Assembly (NCBI GenBank): GCA_000733355.1
Contig: JNVV01000010.1
Span: 538,324 to 602,323, forward strand
Direction of reading: 5' to 3'
Length of the DNA: 64,000 nt
DNA from: Falciphora oryzae
Lineage: Eukaryota; Ascomycota; Sordariomycetes; Magnaporthales; Magnaporthaceae
This document shows, one piece after another, positions 13,659-26,900 of the stretch. A program made the translations under genes and the position numbers. The stretch's first letter is position 1; every line of letters begins with the position of its first letter. The notes beneath the pieces were generated by a model, which worked only from the letters and a program-made list of their open reading frames with translations, did no database searches and was not told where the DNA came from.

Positions 13659-15730
13659 TTTTGCTACGCGAAGTAGAGAAGACTTTTCTTGGTCGAGGAG
13701 GGAGGGCGGGGCGAGGGAGCGAGACTGCGAACGACGACAACGAAGTGAAGGACACCCGAGGACAAGAAAAAGGAGCAGGTTTTGGGAGCGGAGGAGGTGG
13801 AAAGAAAAAAAAAAGTTCCAGGGGAGGAAGGGGTTTTGGGAAATTTTCAAAAATTAATAGGAAGAGGGATGGCAAAAGTGCAAGCGGCGGGGAGGGGTCA
13901 AGTCAGTTCTAGACGGGGGATGTGGGGTCGAGGGGGGTGGGCTCTCTTGGTGGTGGTGCTAGCAACGATGAGTGTGTTCCAAATGCTGGAGATGAGCGCG
14001 GCAACGGATTGGCTCGCTTTCAGCCTGCGCAAGCCGAAAGCTTTTGCGGCTGCGGGCGGGCTCCGGTGCCTTGGAGACCAAACGTGACCGGCGCAGTGCT
14101 TTCCGGATGCCTTGCTGCTTGCATTGCCTGGGCACCGGCCGGATTGGATGGCCTTCTGATGTTCTGCGTTCTGCATCGGCCGGACGGGACCTTGAGGGAC
14201 GCAGCCCAGGCGCCCTCCGATAGAGGGGATGTACCTGCCACCCATCTGGATGGATATCCCCACTGAATGCAAAGCTATGTACTCCCCGATCTGACCCCTT
14301 CGCTCAGCGCATGGTTTCTGTGGCGCACTGTGACTCCTCTCCGTCGGACTCAAGGCCACTCTCCCAGGAAGTAGGCAGGGAGGCATTGCCAGCCTGGAGA
14401 GGGAACAAGCTGGTTCCGTTGTTTACCTGCAGGCACCAAAGTACCTCGGCACCTACCTCTGGCATACTATTCGAGAATTACTGGCGGTTTCCCTTGCGCC
14501 GCCCTTGTGCCGCAACAGCATGTTTCCGCCATGCGGGATTAGACTTTCACATCGCAATGGCAGCGCAGCACAAACACGCAACACGCCGGCCACTTACAAC
14601 CACAACCCCGCCGTGCGCGAACAAACAACCGAACAACATTGAAGTGAGTGGGGAAGTGAGTGGATGTTTGGACGTGAGGACGTAGAGAGGCAGATTTACC
14701 GCCTGCATACAAGCCACAATCCGTGACAATGAACATACTTGCAGTACACGGAGCTTGGGAGAGGCACCAATCCCACATCCGCATTGCTTACCCTAGGCAC
14801 TCTGATTGGATATTGCACGCAAGTGCTTGGTGACTTGAGTATTCGCCTCCATTGGTGCGCCCTGTCTTGCTGAGGACAATGGATCGCAGAGACCTCCAGT
14901 CCAGCTGAAACTCACATACCTGCTCGCATGCACAAAAAGTCGAAAGGATCCTCCGGGCAGCCAGTTGACCAAAACTGATAAATAAGCCCCGCATTGATAT
15001 CCGCTGAACCAAGACATTCCTTCAGGCTGTAGGCCTACCAGACCCTGAAGGAAAGAACCTTGAGGGGTGCATGCCCGCACGTCTGGGTAGACGGTGTCTG
15101 CGTACCGCCTACCTCGTCACCTTTCTGGGCGCTTTTATACTTAGGGAGCGTGTATTTGTTCGTGTGATCCTAGTGTATCTGTGCCTTAGTTATCATGCCA
15201 TCCTAGGTCCGCGATGAAAACAGCGTGATATTAGATACAACCTCTAAGTAAGTTTTTTTTTTTTTTTTTTTTTTTTTTTCCCCAAGGTACCGGAAACAGG
15301 AAAGGACCTGCGGCATAGGTTCGGGTCGGGTGATGGGGGTTCCAATTAGCGTTGTCGGAACTACAGACTTTTATTTTGGCGCCGTGCCCGTGCAGGTGGG
15401 GGCCGCCAATGAGCACGTCCATCCGCCGTGCGCTCATTGCCAACGTATGCCGCGACAAGCCACGCTCTTCTGTAAGCCAGCTGTCCCTCAACGTCAACGC
15501 CTCCAGCTGCCGCCCTCCACTCGCCTTCGCTGCCACCAACTCTGCCCGACTGCCAGTAGCACCAACCTACATAACTTCAGACACACGCACGCCGCATTTG
15601 AGTAGAAGGGCGGTTGGGTATCGCGTCGCCCGTGCCGTCGACGCGGTGCCGCCCCGAGCTATGATCGCTGCGTCGCGGAGCCCGTGAACGCTCGCTCGCC
15701 AGCCCTGCCCTCCCCCAGGCCTTTGCCAGG
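13659..15730. other. Divergent intergenic region between eIF5A and VPS52
   Basis: About 2.1 kb between two divergent genes. It must hold both promoters. Purine-rich and A-rich sequence at 13740-13880 lies directly upstream of eIF5A (CT-rich on that gene's strand). A run of 27 T is at 15253-15279. Open frames here have no recognisable similarity. Confidence 0.5.
15253..15279. repeat. Homopolymer T(27)
   Basis: The longest homopolymer in the window, 27 consecutive T on the + strand. It lies in the eIF5A/VPS52 divergent region, about 450 bp upstream of the VPS52 start. It could be a nucleosome-disfavouring poly(dA:dT) tract. The exact length is liable to sequencing error. Confidence 0.9.
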
Positions 15731-17866
15731 ATGTGGCTTGACAGACTCACAGTCCAGGCGAACTCGGGACCCCCATCCCAATCTACCAGCCGCGCCGCCT
15801 CACCCCTCCCGCGACGGACATCGAGCATCCGCGGACCCTACCTGACCTCATCCCGATCGGCGCGCGCCTCGTCCTTGTCGCTCGCCTCCAGCGACTCCAG
15901 CATTTCTCTGCTCGCCTCGGCGCGCCGCACAAATGGCTCTGCCCTCAAGCAGTCGACTACGGTGGATGATGGAGGGAAGGCGATAGAGGTTCTGACGAAG
16001 CTTCTCGGCGGCGACGAACCGGCAGAGGAGAAGACGCCAGCACCGCTGACCGAGGAGGACCTCGACCTGGACTTTGACTTCGCCGGACTGTCCCTGAGCG
16101 AGCTGGCCGTCGAGACCAGCGGCGACGGGGACCACGAACCTTATAGGCCACAAACTGTCCAAGAGTGTGCGCCGCGCCCCTCTCCCGGGTCCCTCCTCCC
16201 CTGGATGCGCCATCACGCCTGCTAATCCTGCAATCGACAGACGAACAAGGCAAGGCCAGGTTCGAGGATCTGTCCAAGTCGATCCGAGCCTGCGATGACG
16301 TCCTGAGCTCAGTAGAGGCGAACCTTACGAGCTTCCGAAACGATCTCGCAACGGTTTCCGCCGACATAGAAAGCCTACAGAACAGGTCCGCGGCTCTCAA
16401 TGTGAGGTTGGAGAACCGAAAGGCAGTAGAAAAGGGTCTCAGCCCGATAGTGGAGGAGGTCAGCGTGTCCCCTCTTATCGTGGCCAAGATCTCTGAAGGG
16501 CATATCGACGAGCAATGGGTACAGGCCCTGCGCGACGTGGAGAAGCGTGTGGCAGCGAACCGGCAAAGCTCAAATCAAGGCAAAAGCAAAGCCCTGGCAG
16601 ATCTGGGGCCGTTGCTTGAGAAGCTGGTAGTCAAGGTATGTGGCCCACCCCCCGTGTCTGCGGGCCACGGAGCTTCGATCTCACAGCAATGACTGATTTT
16701 TTATCCCCAAGGCCATCGAACGAATACGGGATTTCTTGGTCGCCCAGATCAAGGCTTTGCGCTCCCCAAACATCAATGCTCAAATTATCCAGCAGCATAA
16801 CTTCCTCAAGTTCAAAGATTTGTTCGCCTTTCTTCGTAAGCACCATGCTACACTCGCCGACGAGATATGTCAAGCGTATAAGAACACAATGAGGTGGTAT
16901 TACCTCGATCAATTTACCCGCTACCAAAAGGCGCTGGAGAAGCTCAAGCTACACACTCTTGATAAAAATGACGTCCTGGGCCACGATGATTCGTCGCGCA
17001 AGACCACGGTGCTGTCCAGCTCCAGGATTCCGGGCCCGCCGCATGATGCCTTCAACCTTGGACGGCGCATGGATGTGCTGAAGACCAGCAACCACATGGC
17101 CATGTCGTCGTACTTGGCAGAGGAGGACAAGTCGACGCATTACTTGGAGACTCCCTTCCGCAACTTCAATCTTGCCTTGGTCGACAATGCGACGGCCGAA
17201 TACACATTCTTGACCTCGTTCTTCTCGCCGGCGATCCCGGCTGCCTCCCTGTCACGCCACTTCGACTACATCTTCGAGCCGACCTTCGCTCTGGGGCAGA
17301 CGCTCTCGCGGTCCCTGGCAGGCGACTCTTTCGACGGGCTGGGGCTGCTGCTCTGCATCCGGCTGAACCAACGGTTTGCCTTTGAGCTGCAGCGGCGGCG
17401 CGTGCCGGCGGTAGACGGCTACATCAACGCGACCAACATGCTCCTCTGGCCGCGGCTGCAGGTTGTCATGGATCACCACTGCGAGTCGATCCGGGCCCTG
17501 ACCAGCGCGCTCCCCTCGCGGCCGCAGTCGCTCACGGGCGCCGCGGCGCAGCAGCACTCGGCGGCCCCGCACGTCGTCACACAGCGCTTCGGCCAGCTGC
17601 TGCACGGCCTCGTGGCGCTCAGCGCCGAGGCGGGCGACGACGAGCCCCTCGTCTCGAGCATGCGCCGCCTCCGCTCCGAGGCCGAGGCCTTCCTGACGCG
17701 CTACAGCCAGGCCTGGTTCGGCAAGGACCGGAGGAAGCGTGAGCGCTTCCTGTACAACAACTATTCGCTCATCCTCACCATCCTCAGCGACGCCGAAGGG
17801 AAGCTGGCTGCCGAGCAGCAGGAGCATTTTGAGGGGTTGAAGACAGCATTCCAGGAAGCAGCGTAG
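15731..17866 (+). CDS. VPS52: GARP complex subunit VPS52
   Basis: Three exons give 661 residues: 15731-16166, 16241-16635 and 16712-17866. Vps52 is the core subunit of GARP, which tethers endosome-derived vesicles to the trans-Golgi network. The N-terminus (MWLDRL, a Ser/Arg-rich stretch, an acidic DLDLDFDF block) is typical of fungal Vps52. The coiled-coil part carries SIRACDDVLSSVEANLTSF and ENRKAVEKGLSPIVEEVSV. The C-terminal part has HFDYIFEPTFALGQTLSRSL, RVPAVDGYINATNMLLWPRL and RKRERFLYNNYSLILTILSD. Two nearby GT donors exist at the end of exon 1. Only the one at 16167 restores QEYEQGKARFEDL. Intron 2 uses an AAG acceptor. COG3 (Sec34), another Golgi tether, was considered, but the C-terminal blocks are diagnostic of Vps52. 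Confidence 0.93.
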
Positions 17867-18365
17867 AGGCCCATAGACTTGTCAAAACTATGGCTATTCA
17901 GTGCCCGGTTCCCTTTCTAGTATTGTTTGAATCGTTCCTCAGTCTATTTTCGTGCCAAGAAGCGTGGGTCTCGGTGGGCATGTATCCTAGAAAAAGCATA
18001 CATCATGAATGGTTGGTACCAAAAAGTGTCAAGAATCAAAAATGTCCTTTTGATGGGACGAGACGAGTCTCTACTCTATACAAGCTCCTGTCTGTTTGGA
18101 CTCGGCAGATGCGTGCTCATGTGCAAAAGTGCCAATCCGGATGTATGTATCTAGAGATATTTGGTTTAGGTATCCTCTATATGTGCAGACGAATCGTGAG
18201 AATCCCTGGCGCGACTGGCTCGCTTTTATCTGCTGCGTGATACCACTGTTTGCGGGTGGATCACCTCACCCTTGCTCTGAGTCCCTTCGTATTATTCACA
18301 AGCACCCGACCCGACCAAACGATAGACGCAAAAGGATGTAACGATACATGATCAGCAGCCCCTGA
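17867..18365. other. Convergent 3' flanks of VPS52 and TBC gene
   Basis: About 500 bases between two convergent stops. The sequence is relatively AT-rich, as expected for two 3' UTRs. No gene was recognised. Confidence 0.45.
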
Positions 18366-19815
18366 TTAGCGGGAGAGCAGGGCGGTAATGTATGCCAGAG
18401 GGCTGGGAGAGCGGCGGAGCCAGAAAGCTAGTACTCCGAAGGCGATGGCAAAGCCGACTGCGCGGGCTGGCCTGCGGTACCGCCAGAGGGCGGCCTTGAG
18501 CTTGTCGCGCTTTTCGGCAAACTCGAGCTCGCGGACCTGGCGGTCGAAGCAGGCCCTACCGTAGGACACAGACTGGGCCGCGCAGGCGGTCGTGTCGTGC
18601 GCCGTCTTGAGCACGCTGGCGGCCGAGACGCCGCGCCAGGCGGGGAGGCGGTCGGGGCGGTGCCTGGTAGCGAGCTCGGCAGCGCGGGCCAGCAGGGCGT
18701 CGAGGTCGAGGGGCTGAGGCAGCTTGGAGAGGATCGAATGCAGCATCTCGGGCTCCGAGTCGGGGGTGTCGAAGAGCTCGTCGCGGCGCGAGAGCACGAT
18801 GGCGGCGAAGACGTAGACGCTAAAGGCCGGGTCGCGCGCGAGTAGGGCGTCGAACAGGCGGGCGATCTCGCCGAGCGTTTGTACGTCGTGGGCGTACATG
18901 GTCAGGGTGCCCGAGAGTGCGAAGAAGGGCTCCGTCTGCGACAAGTGGCGCCAGAGAGCGGGGTCGGCGGCGCTCAGTATGTCCGGAAGCAGGCGCAGCT
19001 GGGCTATGGCCGGCGCCAGGTTGGGAAGCATGAAGTCGCGGATACGCAGGACCGAGAGTCGGGACACTGCCAGGGGACATTGCGCGGGTTCCAGTACGAG
19101 CAGGAAGACCTGGCAGATGTCGTGGTAGCCTTGGAAGTAACACAGGTACGGATGCCGCCTGAGCACCTCAACGATCAGGTCTGACAGGTCAGCCTTTCGC
19201 CGCTCCAGCTCAGCCGGATTCTCAACTGGATGGCGGGATGCGTTAGTCTGGCAAAAAAAAAAAAAAAAAGTTTGAATACGTTGGATGAGAATCTGCAAGA
19301 ATATGTGCGTACGGTTGGGATAGTAGATAAATGCCCGGTCAACATCCAGCTGCACCTGGTCCTCATCGCGGTGGCGTGGCAACTCCTTCCAAGGCGAGTC
19401 TTTGCCGGTCTCGGGGGAGCCATCTAGGTCGGAGGCTTCATCCTCGGGAGCTAGGCCCAGGAGTACCGGCCCTGGAAACAACACGGGATGAGCGTTCGAC
19501 CAACAAGTACCTGATCGGAACAAGAGAGGTGTGTCCAGCCTTACATGCCTGTTGTCTGAGTGAGTCGGACAGAAAGCCACCTTTTGACAGGGCTAGCTCC
19601 TTGAGGTCGTCTACCCTGCGCAGTTTACAGGCCTCGCGGATGGCCTGAGCCTTGGGACTGGGATTGGACTCGGGGCCTCTCTTGTCATTCCTACGCACGC
19701 CGCCGTTAAAGTGCTGGGCTGATGCCGTGGACGGCTGTGAGGGTGTTGCACCGGTATTCAAAGAGAACCTGTCGGCGCCGTGCCGCCCTGACGGCATGTC
19801 TCCTGCGGGAGCCAT
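18366..19815 (-). CDS. TBC-domain Rab GTPase-activating protein with C-terminal membrane anchor (TBC1D20/Gyp8-like)
   Basis: Three exons on the minus strand give about 429 residues: 19815-19545, 19471-19313 and 19225-18366. TBC domains stimulate GTP hydrolysis by Rab GTPases. The domain opens with WPVLLGLAPEDE, continues with DEDQVQLDVDRAFIYYPN and EVLRRHPYLCYFQGYHDICQVFLLV (the conserved YFQGYHD glutamine finger), and a hydrophobic helix near the C-terminus (AVGFAIAFGVLAFWL) predicts tail anchoring, as in TBC1D20 and yeast Gyp8. The classic arginine-finger motif (IxxDxxR) appears as VDRAF. Intron 2 (19312-19226) has a 17-base poly(A)/poly(T) run, a CTAAC branch point and its acceptor at CATCCAG. 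A nearer AG would put a stop in frame. The start is uncertain: ATG at 19797 and an open frame further upstream are alternatives. Confidence 0.82.
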
Positions 19816-22800
19816 CCCTGGATCGACCTCGACAAGCCAGGCCTCGAGATCAAGTTTGTGAGCGGGCTTGTGCGCGGGCACCGTTGTACACACGCGCATG
19901 CACCCTCCTCCTGATGAGGTCAAGACGGGACTCCACCGGAGGTACACACCTCACCTACTATAGGGACCTGCCTATGTAGGAGAGCTATCTTTCCTGCTGA
20001 CTCGGAAGCTATATGGCTATCCCCGGGTCTGGGACGCACTACTGCTCCTGTGCTATGCCGCGTGGCGAAGGGGCTGGTCGTCTGCGTCGCCGGCGACTGG
20101 ACGGTGCGGCTCCTCCAGATGGGCCACACGAGCCGAGGCAAAGAAACAAGCTATGAAATATCAGGGATCAGAATCAGGATCAGGATGCACTAGTGTCTGA
20201 TGCCCGGGCCGGGAATCCGGCACGTTGTCGCGCGAGTGATGGGCGGGCTGGAATGGCCTGCGGGACTCGGTGAGCCGTCCTCGGGGTGCGCGAGGGGAAT
20301 ACGGCGGCGGATGGGGAAGTGCAGGGGTGGATTTTAGGCGTCGACCGGAAGAAGAAAAAAAAAAGGTGTGCAAAAGGCTCGAAAAAAAAAAACCCCCCCC
20401 CGTCGGATACGGACGGTAGGTAGGCGCCCCTATGGCGGTGGTTCAGAGGGGACCGAGCAGCAGCGGCTGAGCGTTGGAAGCTGTCCATCATTGGACGTGA
20501 CGTGTCTTGCACGCGAGCCGTGCCGCGCATCTGCTCCTGTGCGATACAGTACAGAGTATATGTCTGGTACTCACACTAGACCGCTTTGGGCTGCAAGCAC
20601 GCCCTGGCACCCTTAACCTACTCCAGTGCTGTGTGCGCCGCCGGCTGACCCACCAGGCGGGGCTACGTGCAAGCCAGCGGGCAGCTGAAGAGCACCACTC
20701 ACCTCGCAACCTCGCATCATCTCGGCGAGTCTAGACTGGCCCGACTGCACGGTGCTTCGCAACACGCATGGTGGGGCCAACTAACGGTTAGCCGAACTGC
20801 ATTGAGGACACTCCCGTTTTCACTGCGGTTCATGTGTTGTAGATGTATCTCAAGTGCGGACCCCTCTCCGGGCATCAACCGAGGTGCGTACCTACCTAGG
20901 CTGGAGTGCTGGAAGATCCATTGCTCTGGGGACAGTCAACTCCTGTGGGATTAGCAGCAGCGCGCATGGCGCTATGTCAATAGGCTCGATCTTATACCGG
21001 CAGGCACCCCCTAAGCGAACCAACATGTGTTCTGCTGGAAAGTCCAGAGCGGAGAAGGGAGGCAAGTAACAAATAAACACAAAACGAAATGGAAAGGGGA
21101 AAGCAAGAAGCATCTCCTTTCGGGCAGTCTTGGCCTAATTCGTCTCGCTAGAAATTAAGATATCTCGGCGTGTGGTTTCCACCGCTCGGCATTGACTGCA
21201 CTGTGGTGTAAAATTCTTGCGGCTCAACCCACGGAGCGCCCCGGTGCCTGTGAAAACCGGACCCCGAGCCCTTAGAGCCCTGGAACAACGTCGGCAGCCC
21301 CCCCTGCAATCATTTTTTCCGGGGCCGAATGTGATCTGTCACCAACGGGACAATGCACTGGCTAGCAAATCATAACCGATCGATCGAGACAAACGCCTTG
21401 TGCCACTTGTCGTTTCGTTGATCGGAAACGATCGTACCCCGGCTTGCCCGGCACAGACACCAGACACCCTGCTTGTATCCGTGGCCAGGGAGGCTTTGAG
21501 TGGGCCGAATGATGTGCACATCTCCGGAGCAGTTCATCTCGGTCTTGCCAAGTCCCCCTTCAATTCCTTATCATCCTATCTACGTAGTAGCTCGTCTAGC
21601 TACCTAGGTAGGCACCTACCCTCGTGAGTTGCTGCGAGGCCAGCCAATGGCTTGGAAATGAATCGCTGGAGAACTGACACGCTGCGGGCGGTGAACGCGG
21701 GCAAACCACGAGGGGCTGGCAGGCCGTGAACGAGTCCCACCCCTCGCGCGAGATGCTCTCGGTCTCGATGCTGATATATATATATACCCCAAAAAAAAAG
21801 AAGAAGAAAAAATGGTTAGTAAAGAGTTCCGCTTCTGGTTCCGTGCGCTGTTTTTGATCTTCCCACCGACGTAGTACTCCGTATATGCCTAGAAGGTATG
21901 AGATGTGAGTTGACAGGGGTATGGATGCTGCCTCGGTCCCCAGGGTGCCGCAGCCTTTCTCAGGGTGCCCCGTTGCTGCACGCAATGCGGGCAGACCACG
22001 ATGGTGACCGCTTGTTGCGGGGAGACTAGGAGACGGCACTCGCCGTTTGAGCAGCGATCATCTGTATGGTGGTCGTCATCCGATACGCCGTTCCGCATCG
22101 AAGAAGAAAGAACAAAGACGAAAAAGAAACGACAAAAAGGGCTCTCAGATGGCTTGGAGCCGCTAGACCTCTCTGGAAAATGCCCCCAGCCGTTAGGTGT
22201 GGAGTTGAGGGTTCATTCAGGCGGACTACCAAGCGCAGGGGGGCTTGCAGGCGGCAACACACCGTGTGTCCAAGAGGCTGCATAAGCCCTGGTCGAGCCT
22301 GCACAGAGATGCGCTGGACGGATGGGTGTTTCAAGCAGCCCGAGGGGTGGGTGAGGGTACTGTGAAGGTAGCGTACCAAACTTGGGTCTCGCAGCACCAA
22401 GGGAGCGGCCATGGAACCTTCGTCTAGCACCCATGTGGTGCGCATGCACGTCTCCCGACCGACGCTTGAGTTAGGCGAGCGCGGTACCCTAGCCGCCTTT
22501 CTTCTGCAAGAACCCAGCCCGCGACGCCGCCTGTTGCTCCACCAAGAAAAGTTGTTGTCGTTATTGCCTCAACGCCAAACGTGCCGAGTGCTGCTGAGCA
22601 GGGCGCGGTTTTCCGGGCGACCAAAGCTGCCCCGTCGTGCTCGAGCCTCTGTCGCTGTCTATCTACCCCAGGAATCGCGGTCCCATCCAACCCATCATCT
22701 CCGGTCTTAATTTCATTTGGTGAGGTGTCTGGGCATGGGTTCCTAGGAAGGAGCTCTGTTGCTTTCCTTCCCGACCCCACCTCACCACCACCGCGACACA

Positions 22801-23992
22801 CGTCACGCACACCTTAACCTTGACCCAGCCAGGCACCAGGCACTTTCCCTCTGGCGGACAGCCTAGGGCCTTGGTCAAACGTATTGAATCGACTGCCGCG
22901 AGTTTGAAGCACATGCCCTGCTGCCTCATCGTCCTCCCTGCATACATTTTGCCTCGAGACCCAAAGCAATCCGACCAAGCTAGCGGCGGCTGTTGGAGCA
23001 TACCTAGTTCTGCATCGCATCCTGGGTCCTCGGCGCCTGGAGATAGAACAAAACATCTGCAAACCAGTAAGTGGGACGGAAAAACGAGAAACTTCCATGT
23101 CCCTTGCTCAGGCTCGTGCTTCTGTTGGCGACCGGGGGTTGCGTGAAGCAGCGCGTGCTCTGGGGATAAGCTTGGTGGCAACCAGACGGCGGCAGCCGGA
23201 GCTGGGGTCTGGCCGGTCCTTCTTCAAATATCCAGAGTTATCCCGGCCTACGGGCCTGGTATTACCGCACACGCCAACCAGACACACGGGCGCACACGCA
23301 CGGCGACGGGGGTGTGCCTCCCAGCGTCTGCCTGGCTTCTCCATCGACACAACATGAAGAATCCACGCCTCCCCCTTGTGCTCATGGTGCTGCATGGGCC
23401 CAACAACACCCCCTGTCAGCCCTCTCGTCCCTCTTGCTCATTCAGATTCCTGACTCGATTCTCTACCTTAGTTCCTTTTCATTCTTCTCTGCCCTCGTCT
23501 CTGCACGCCTCCTCGAGTGTTCGCCGAGGCGGTTGGCTGCTAGGAGTGGGAGCGGGCTGTGGCCTCGGCCAACTTAGCCCTGGCTGCCTTGTGGGCCGTG
23601 CTTGAAAGGGGTTTTCCTCTTTTTGCCTCTGGCTTGCATCACAATGGAAATACAGCGTTGTTGGCGAGCTGCCTGACCACCGAGCTTCCCTCTTTCCCTT
23701 CCAGATTCACTTCTCACGGCCATCTCACTCTAAATAATATTTGACAGCATCTCGATCCCACCCCCCTCGTCATACGCGCCATCACCACACGCACCACCAC
23801 TCGGGGCGGCACGCTCGCCTGTTAGTGCCACGCTAAAATAGAAGAAGCGGCTGCTGGGAGTCATCCTGCCTGCGGCCCAGCCGCCAAAAGCATTGTGGCA
23901 GGAATCTGACCTTGTGAACGCGCTCGTCCTCCCGGCGGCTCGAGACACGATCCTGTGCTTCGTCTCGGAATGCCATCCGGCGACAACAGGCC
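19816..23992. other. Gene-poor 4.2 kb region
   Basis: No open frame in this stretch shows a recognisable family, long codon-like composition or a convincing splice pattern. It contains the promoters of the TBC gene (leftward) and of the MMS1-family gene (rightward), a short A-rich run at 21788-21810, a TATATATATA tract at 21775-21785, and several copies of CCTAGG/ACCTACCTAGG-type sequence (near 20891-20900 and 21601-21610). It may hold an unrecognised orphan gene or non-coding RNA. I cannot support either. Confidence 0.45.
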
Positions 23993-26900
23993 ATGGCCTT
24001 CCAGACGAGCATCCTTCGCGATGGCGAATGGGTCACCCAGACCATCGACCTGCAGACTGTTCTGAAAGCCAACACGGCCGCCAAACCTGCCAGGCAGCGA
24101 CCACAGAAGCATACCAAGTGTGGAATTATCACGAGGACCGTCGTCGAGAGTCCTGTGGCCCATCACATTCTGCCATGTCGGCTCAGGTCTCTCCAGCACG
24201 CTGACGTTGCCTTTGTAGGGGTTAGTAATTCTCGCCTGTTGCTCCTACGTCTCATAATTCCCTCTCACCACCACGGATATCCTGTCGTTCCCTTTCCCCT
24301 CTTCTTCCTCGGCCATATGCCCACGACGCCAACTGGCCGTGGCAAGTCCGAAGCCACATATTCTGATCGGCTATAACCCCTGCGATCTTGCATCACATCA
24401 CCCACCCATACCCGGCACAGTTGCCCGCCCGCCGTCATTCCCTCCCCATTTTTTCTGTTCCTCGAGTTGGTCCCGTGGGCGAAATTTATGCGCAGTCGAC
24501 GATTCCCTTCTTGCCAACTGCTGTATGGGCTGTTGAAGGAAGTTTCGTGTTGCAGCACTCAGCTTTGTCTAACGGCAATTTGCTCTACCTAGGATCGATT
24601 TGTTCAGATTCGCGAACTTCGCAGCGATGGCCAACTTCAGGATATCATCCACAAGAATGACTTTGGCGATCGCATCAGAAATGCCAAGGTCATCGGCTCT
24701 TTACCCGACAGTCTCATCCTGAACCGAGAGGACGGCCTCTCCACGCACAGCGCCGAAGCCGGGGACGATGGGGATATAGATATGCTGCACGCGGACAGCA
24801 ACATCCCAAAGTCGTCGAAAAGCTCGCCCGGGCTGGCCCCACAGATGCTGCTGGTGGTTCTCGAGTGCGGAGACTGCATCTTCATGGTCCTCCGGACCAG
24901 GAGTGACGGAAAACTCGAGTTTGTGACGTCGCAGGTTGAGCTGCCGAATATACAGACGAGCTACCCCGGTTTCCACCTGGCAGTGGACCCGAGTTCACGC
25001 TATGTGGCCGTTGGCTGCTCCGAGAGTCTCTTCATGGTCTACGAGCTCGAGTCCAGGGAAATCCTGAACAGGCGGTACCGACGAAATGAACCCCTCAACC
25101 CCGTCAAGAAGCGCGGGCCACGGCCCGTGAGCGGCTTGATCCACAAGATGGACTTCCTCTTTCCGCGTCGCGAGGACGACTATCATATCATACTACTCCT
25201 TATCATCGTGGCCCAGGGCATGTCAAGAATGGTTGTTTACGAGTGGGAGGCAGGCGATGACCTGGGTACTGCCCTCGCCGAGGAAAAAAAGGGACACAGG
25301 CTGCCAGAAGAGCACCAGATGCCTCTCCTACTCATCCCTCTCATGGTCGGGACTGCATTTTTCGCCGTGTACCCCGAGAGCATTGCTGTCGGCAAGGACG
25401 TGCTGATGGGCCCGCCCTCCTTCGACACTTTCCAAGTCACCAGGATGGCACCCTCCAAATTCCATCACGGCCGCGGGAATCCTCTGTGGTCTACCTGGAC
25501 ACGGCCTTTCCGCCTGGCCCAGTTTAACAAGGACTGGCTCTACCTCGCGAGGGAGGATGGCGTAGTTGTTGTTTTGGATATCGACTCTGACAGCATACTG
25601 AACGCGAGCCAGGTCGTCAAGGAGTTTGAGTGCAATATTTCCACCGCTTTTTGTGCTCTGTTCGACCAGTTTGCCGACATTCTCATCATGGGTGGCGACT
25701 CCGGCCCCGGGGCGGTCTGGCAGGTGAGACAGATGCTATTCACTGCCGATAAGCTGGTTCATTCGTTCTTGATGAATGCTCGGGACACTGACTGTTGGCG
25801 GTGCCCCCACAGGTTCTGGCTCGGCAGGAATCCGTCAAGCTTGGTGTCATACCGAACTGGTCGCCAGCCGTCGACTTTGTGACAACTGATGAGTTCTCTA
25901 GGTGGAATCAAGGAGCAAGCTTCCGTGGCAACCTGATGATCCCATGGGAGGCTCAACCCAGACATGCATACGCGCCCCCCGACCGAATATTTGCGGCCTG
26001 TGGCAGAGGCGTTACGGGCACTATCACGGAATACAGACACGGGTACCAGGCCAATATAGGCCTGTACTTCGACTGTGAGCCGACCACGACGGCGGCATGG
26101 CTGCTCCCTATCGATGCCTACTCTGTCAGCGCAGGTTATTATCTGCTCGCGTCTATGCCGGATCGCTCCACGATACTGCAACTCCCCAGTGACCTATCAG
26201 AGGTCGACGAGCCTCCTGCAGACCAGGTGGCGTTTGACCTCTCTTCACGAACTATTGCGGCGGCTCGAGCTTCGGAGGGTATCATCGTGCAAGTCACAGA
26301 GAACTTTATAGTCTGTGTTTCTCCGCAAGACAGGTATTATCGACCCTACCCTTGCGATAATTGCCCCCAGCGAAACCAAATTGCGAGGAGAAGACAACGG
26401 AAAAGGGGAATAAATAAGTGAGTTCTCCAAAACTGGCGCTGACGGGAGTGACTTTGCTTTAGTGTTCGGATTTTGCATCAAGACCTGATCCGCGGTGATC
26501 AGACAATCGTATCACACGCCGATATTCTTAATGAGTTCGTGGTACTATCGACAGGCTCTTTCGCCAACTCATCCATCCATCTGCTACGAATCCGGCCCGG
26601 TATGTCGATATCCGCTATCAGGTCTTTCCCAGTGGAGGGAGAGGTGACCTGCCTGTCCTTTGCTACCTTCAATGGGCTCCGTCAGGTGTTTGCGGGACTG
26701 TGGAACGAAGGCGTTCCGAGCCTTGCCAAATTTTCGCTTGACGGCCTAGACTCGGGCCGGCTAGAGACGGTGCCTGTTGAACTAGGTAACATCTCCCTTG
26801 TTGCTTTGAATCTGTTTTATGGAGTGAGTTGCTCACGCTACTATTTTGCAACACAGACCCTTCGAATTCTCAGCCTCGGCCTGGGACGAATGAGAATCAA

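Noticed and set aside
16241..16692. COG3 (Sec34) as identity of the 15.7-17.9 kb gene
   Set aside because: Both are Golgi-tether coiled-coil proteins, but the C-terminal blocks (FDYIFEPTFALG, VDGYINATNMLLWPR, RERFLYNNYSL) are those of Vps52.
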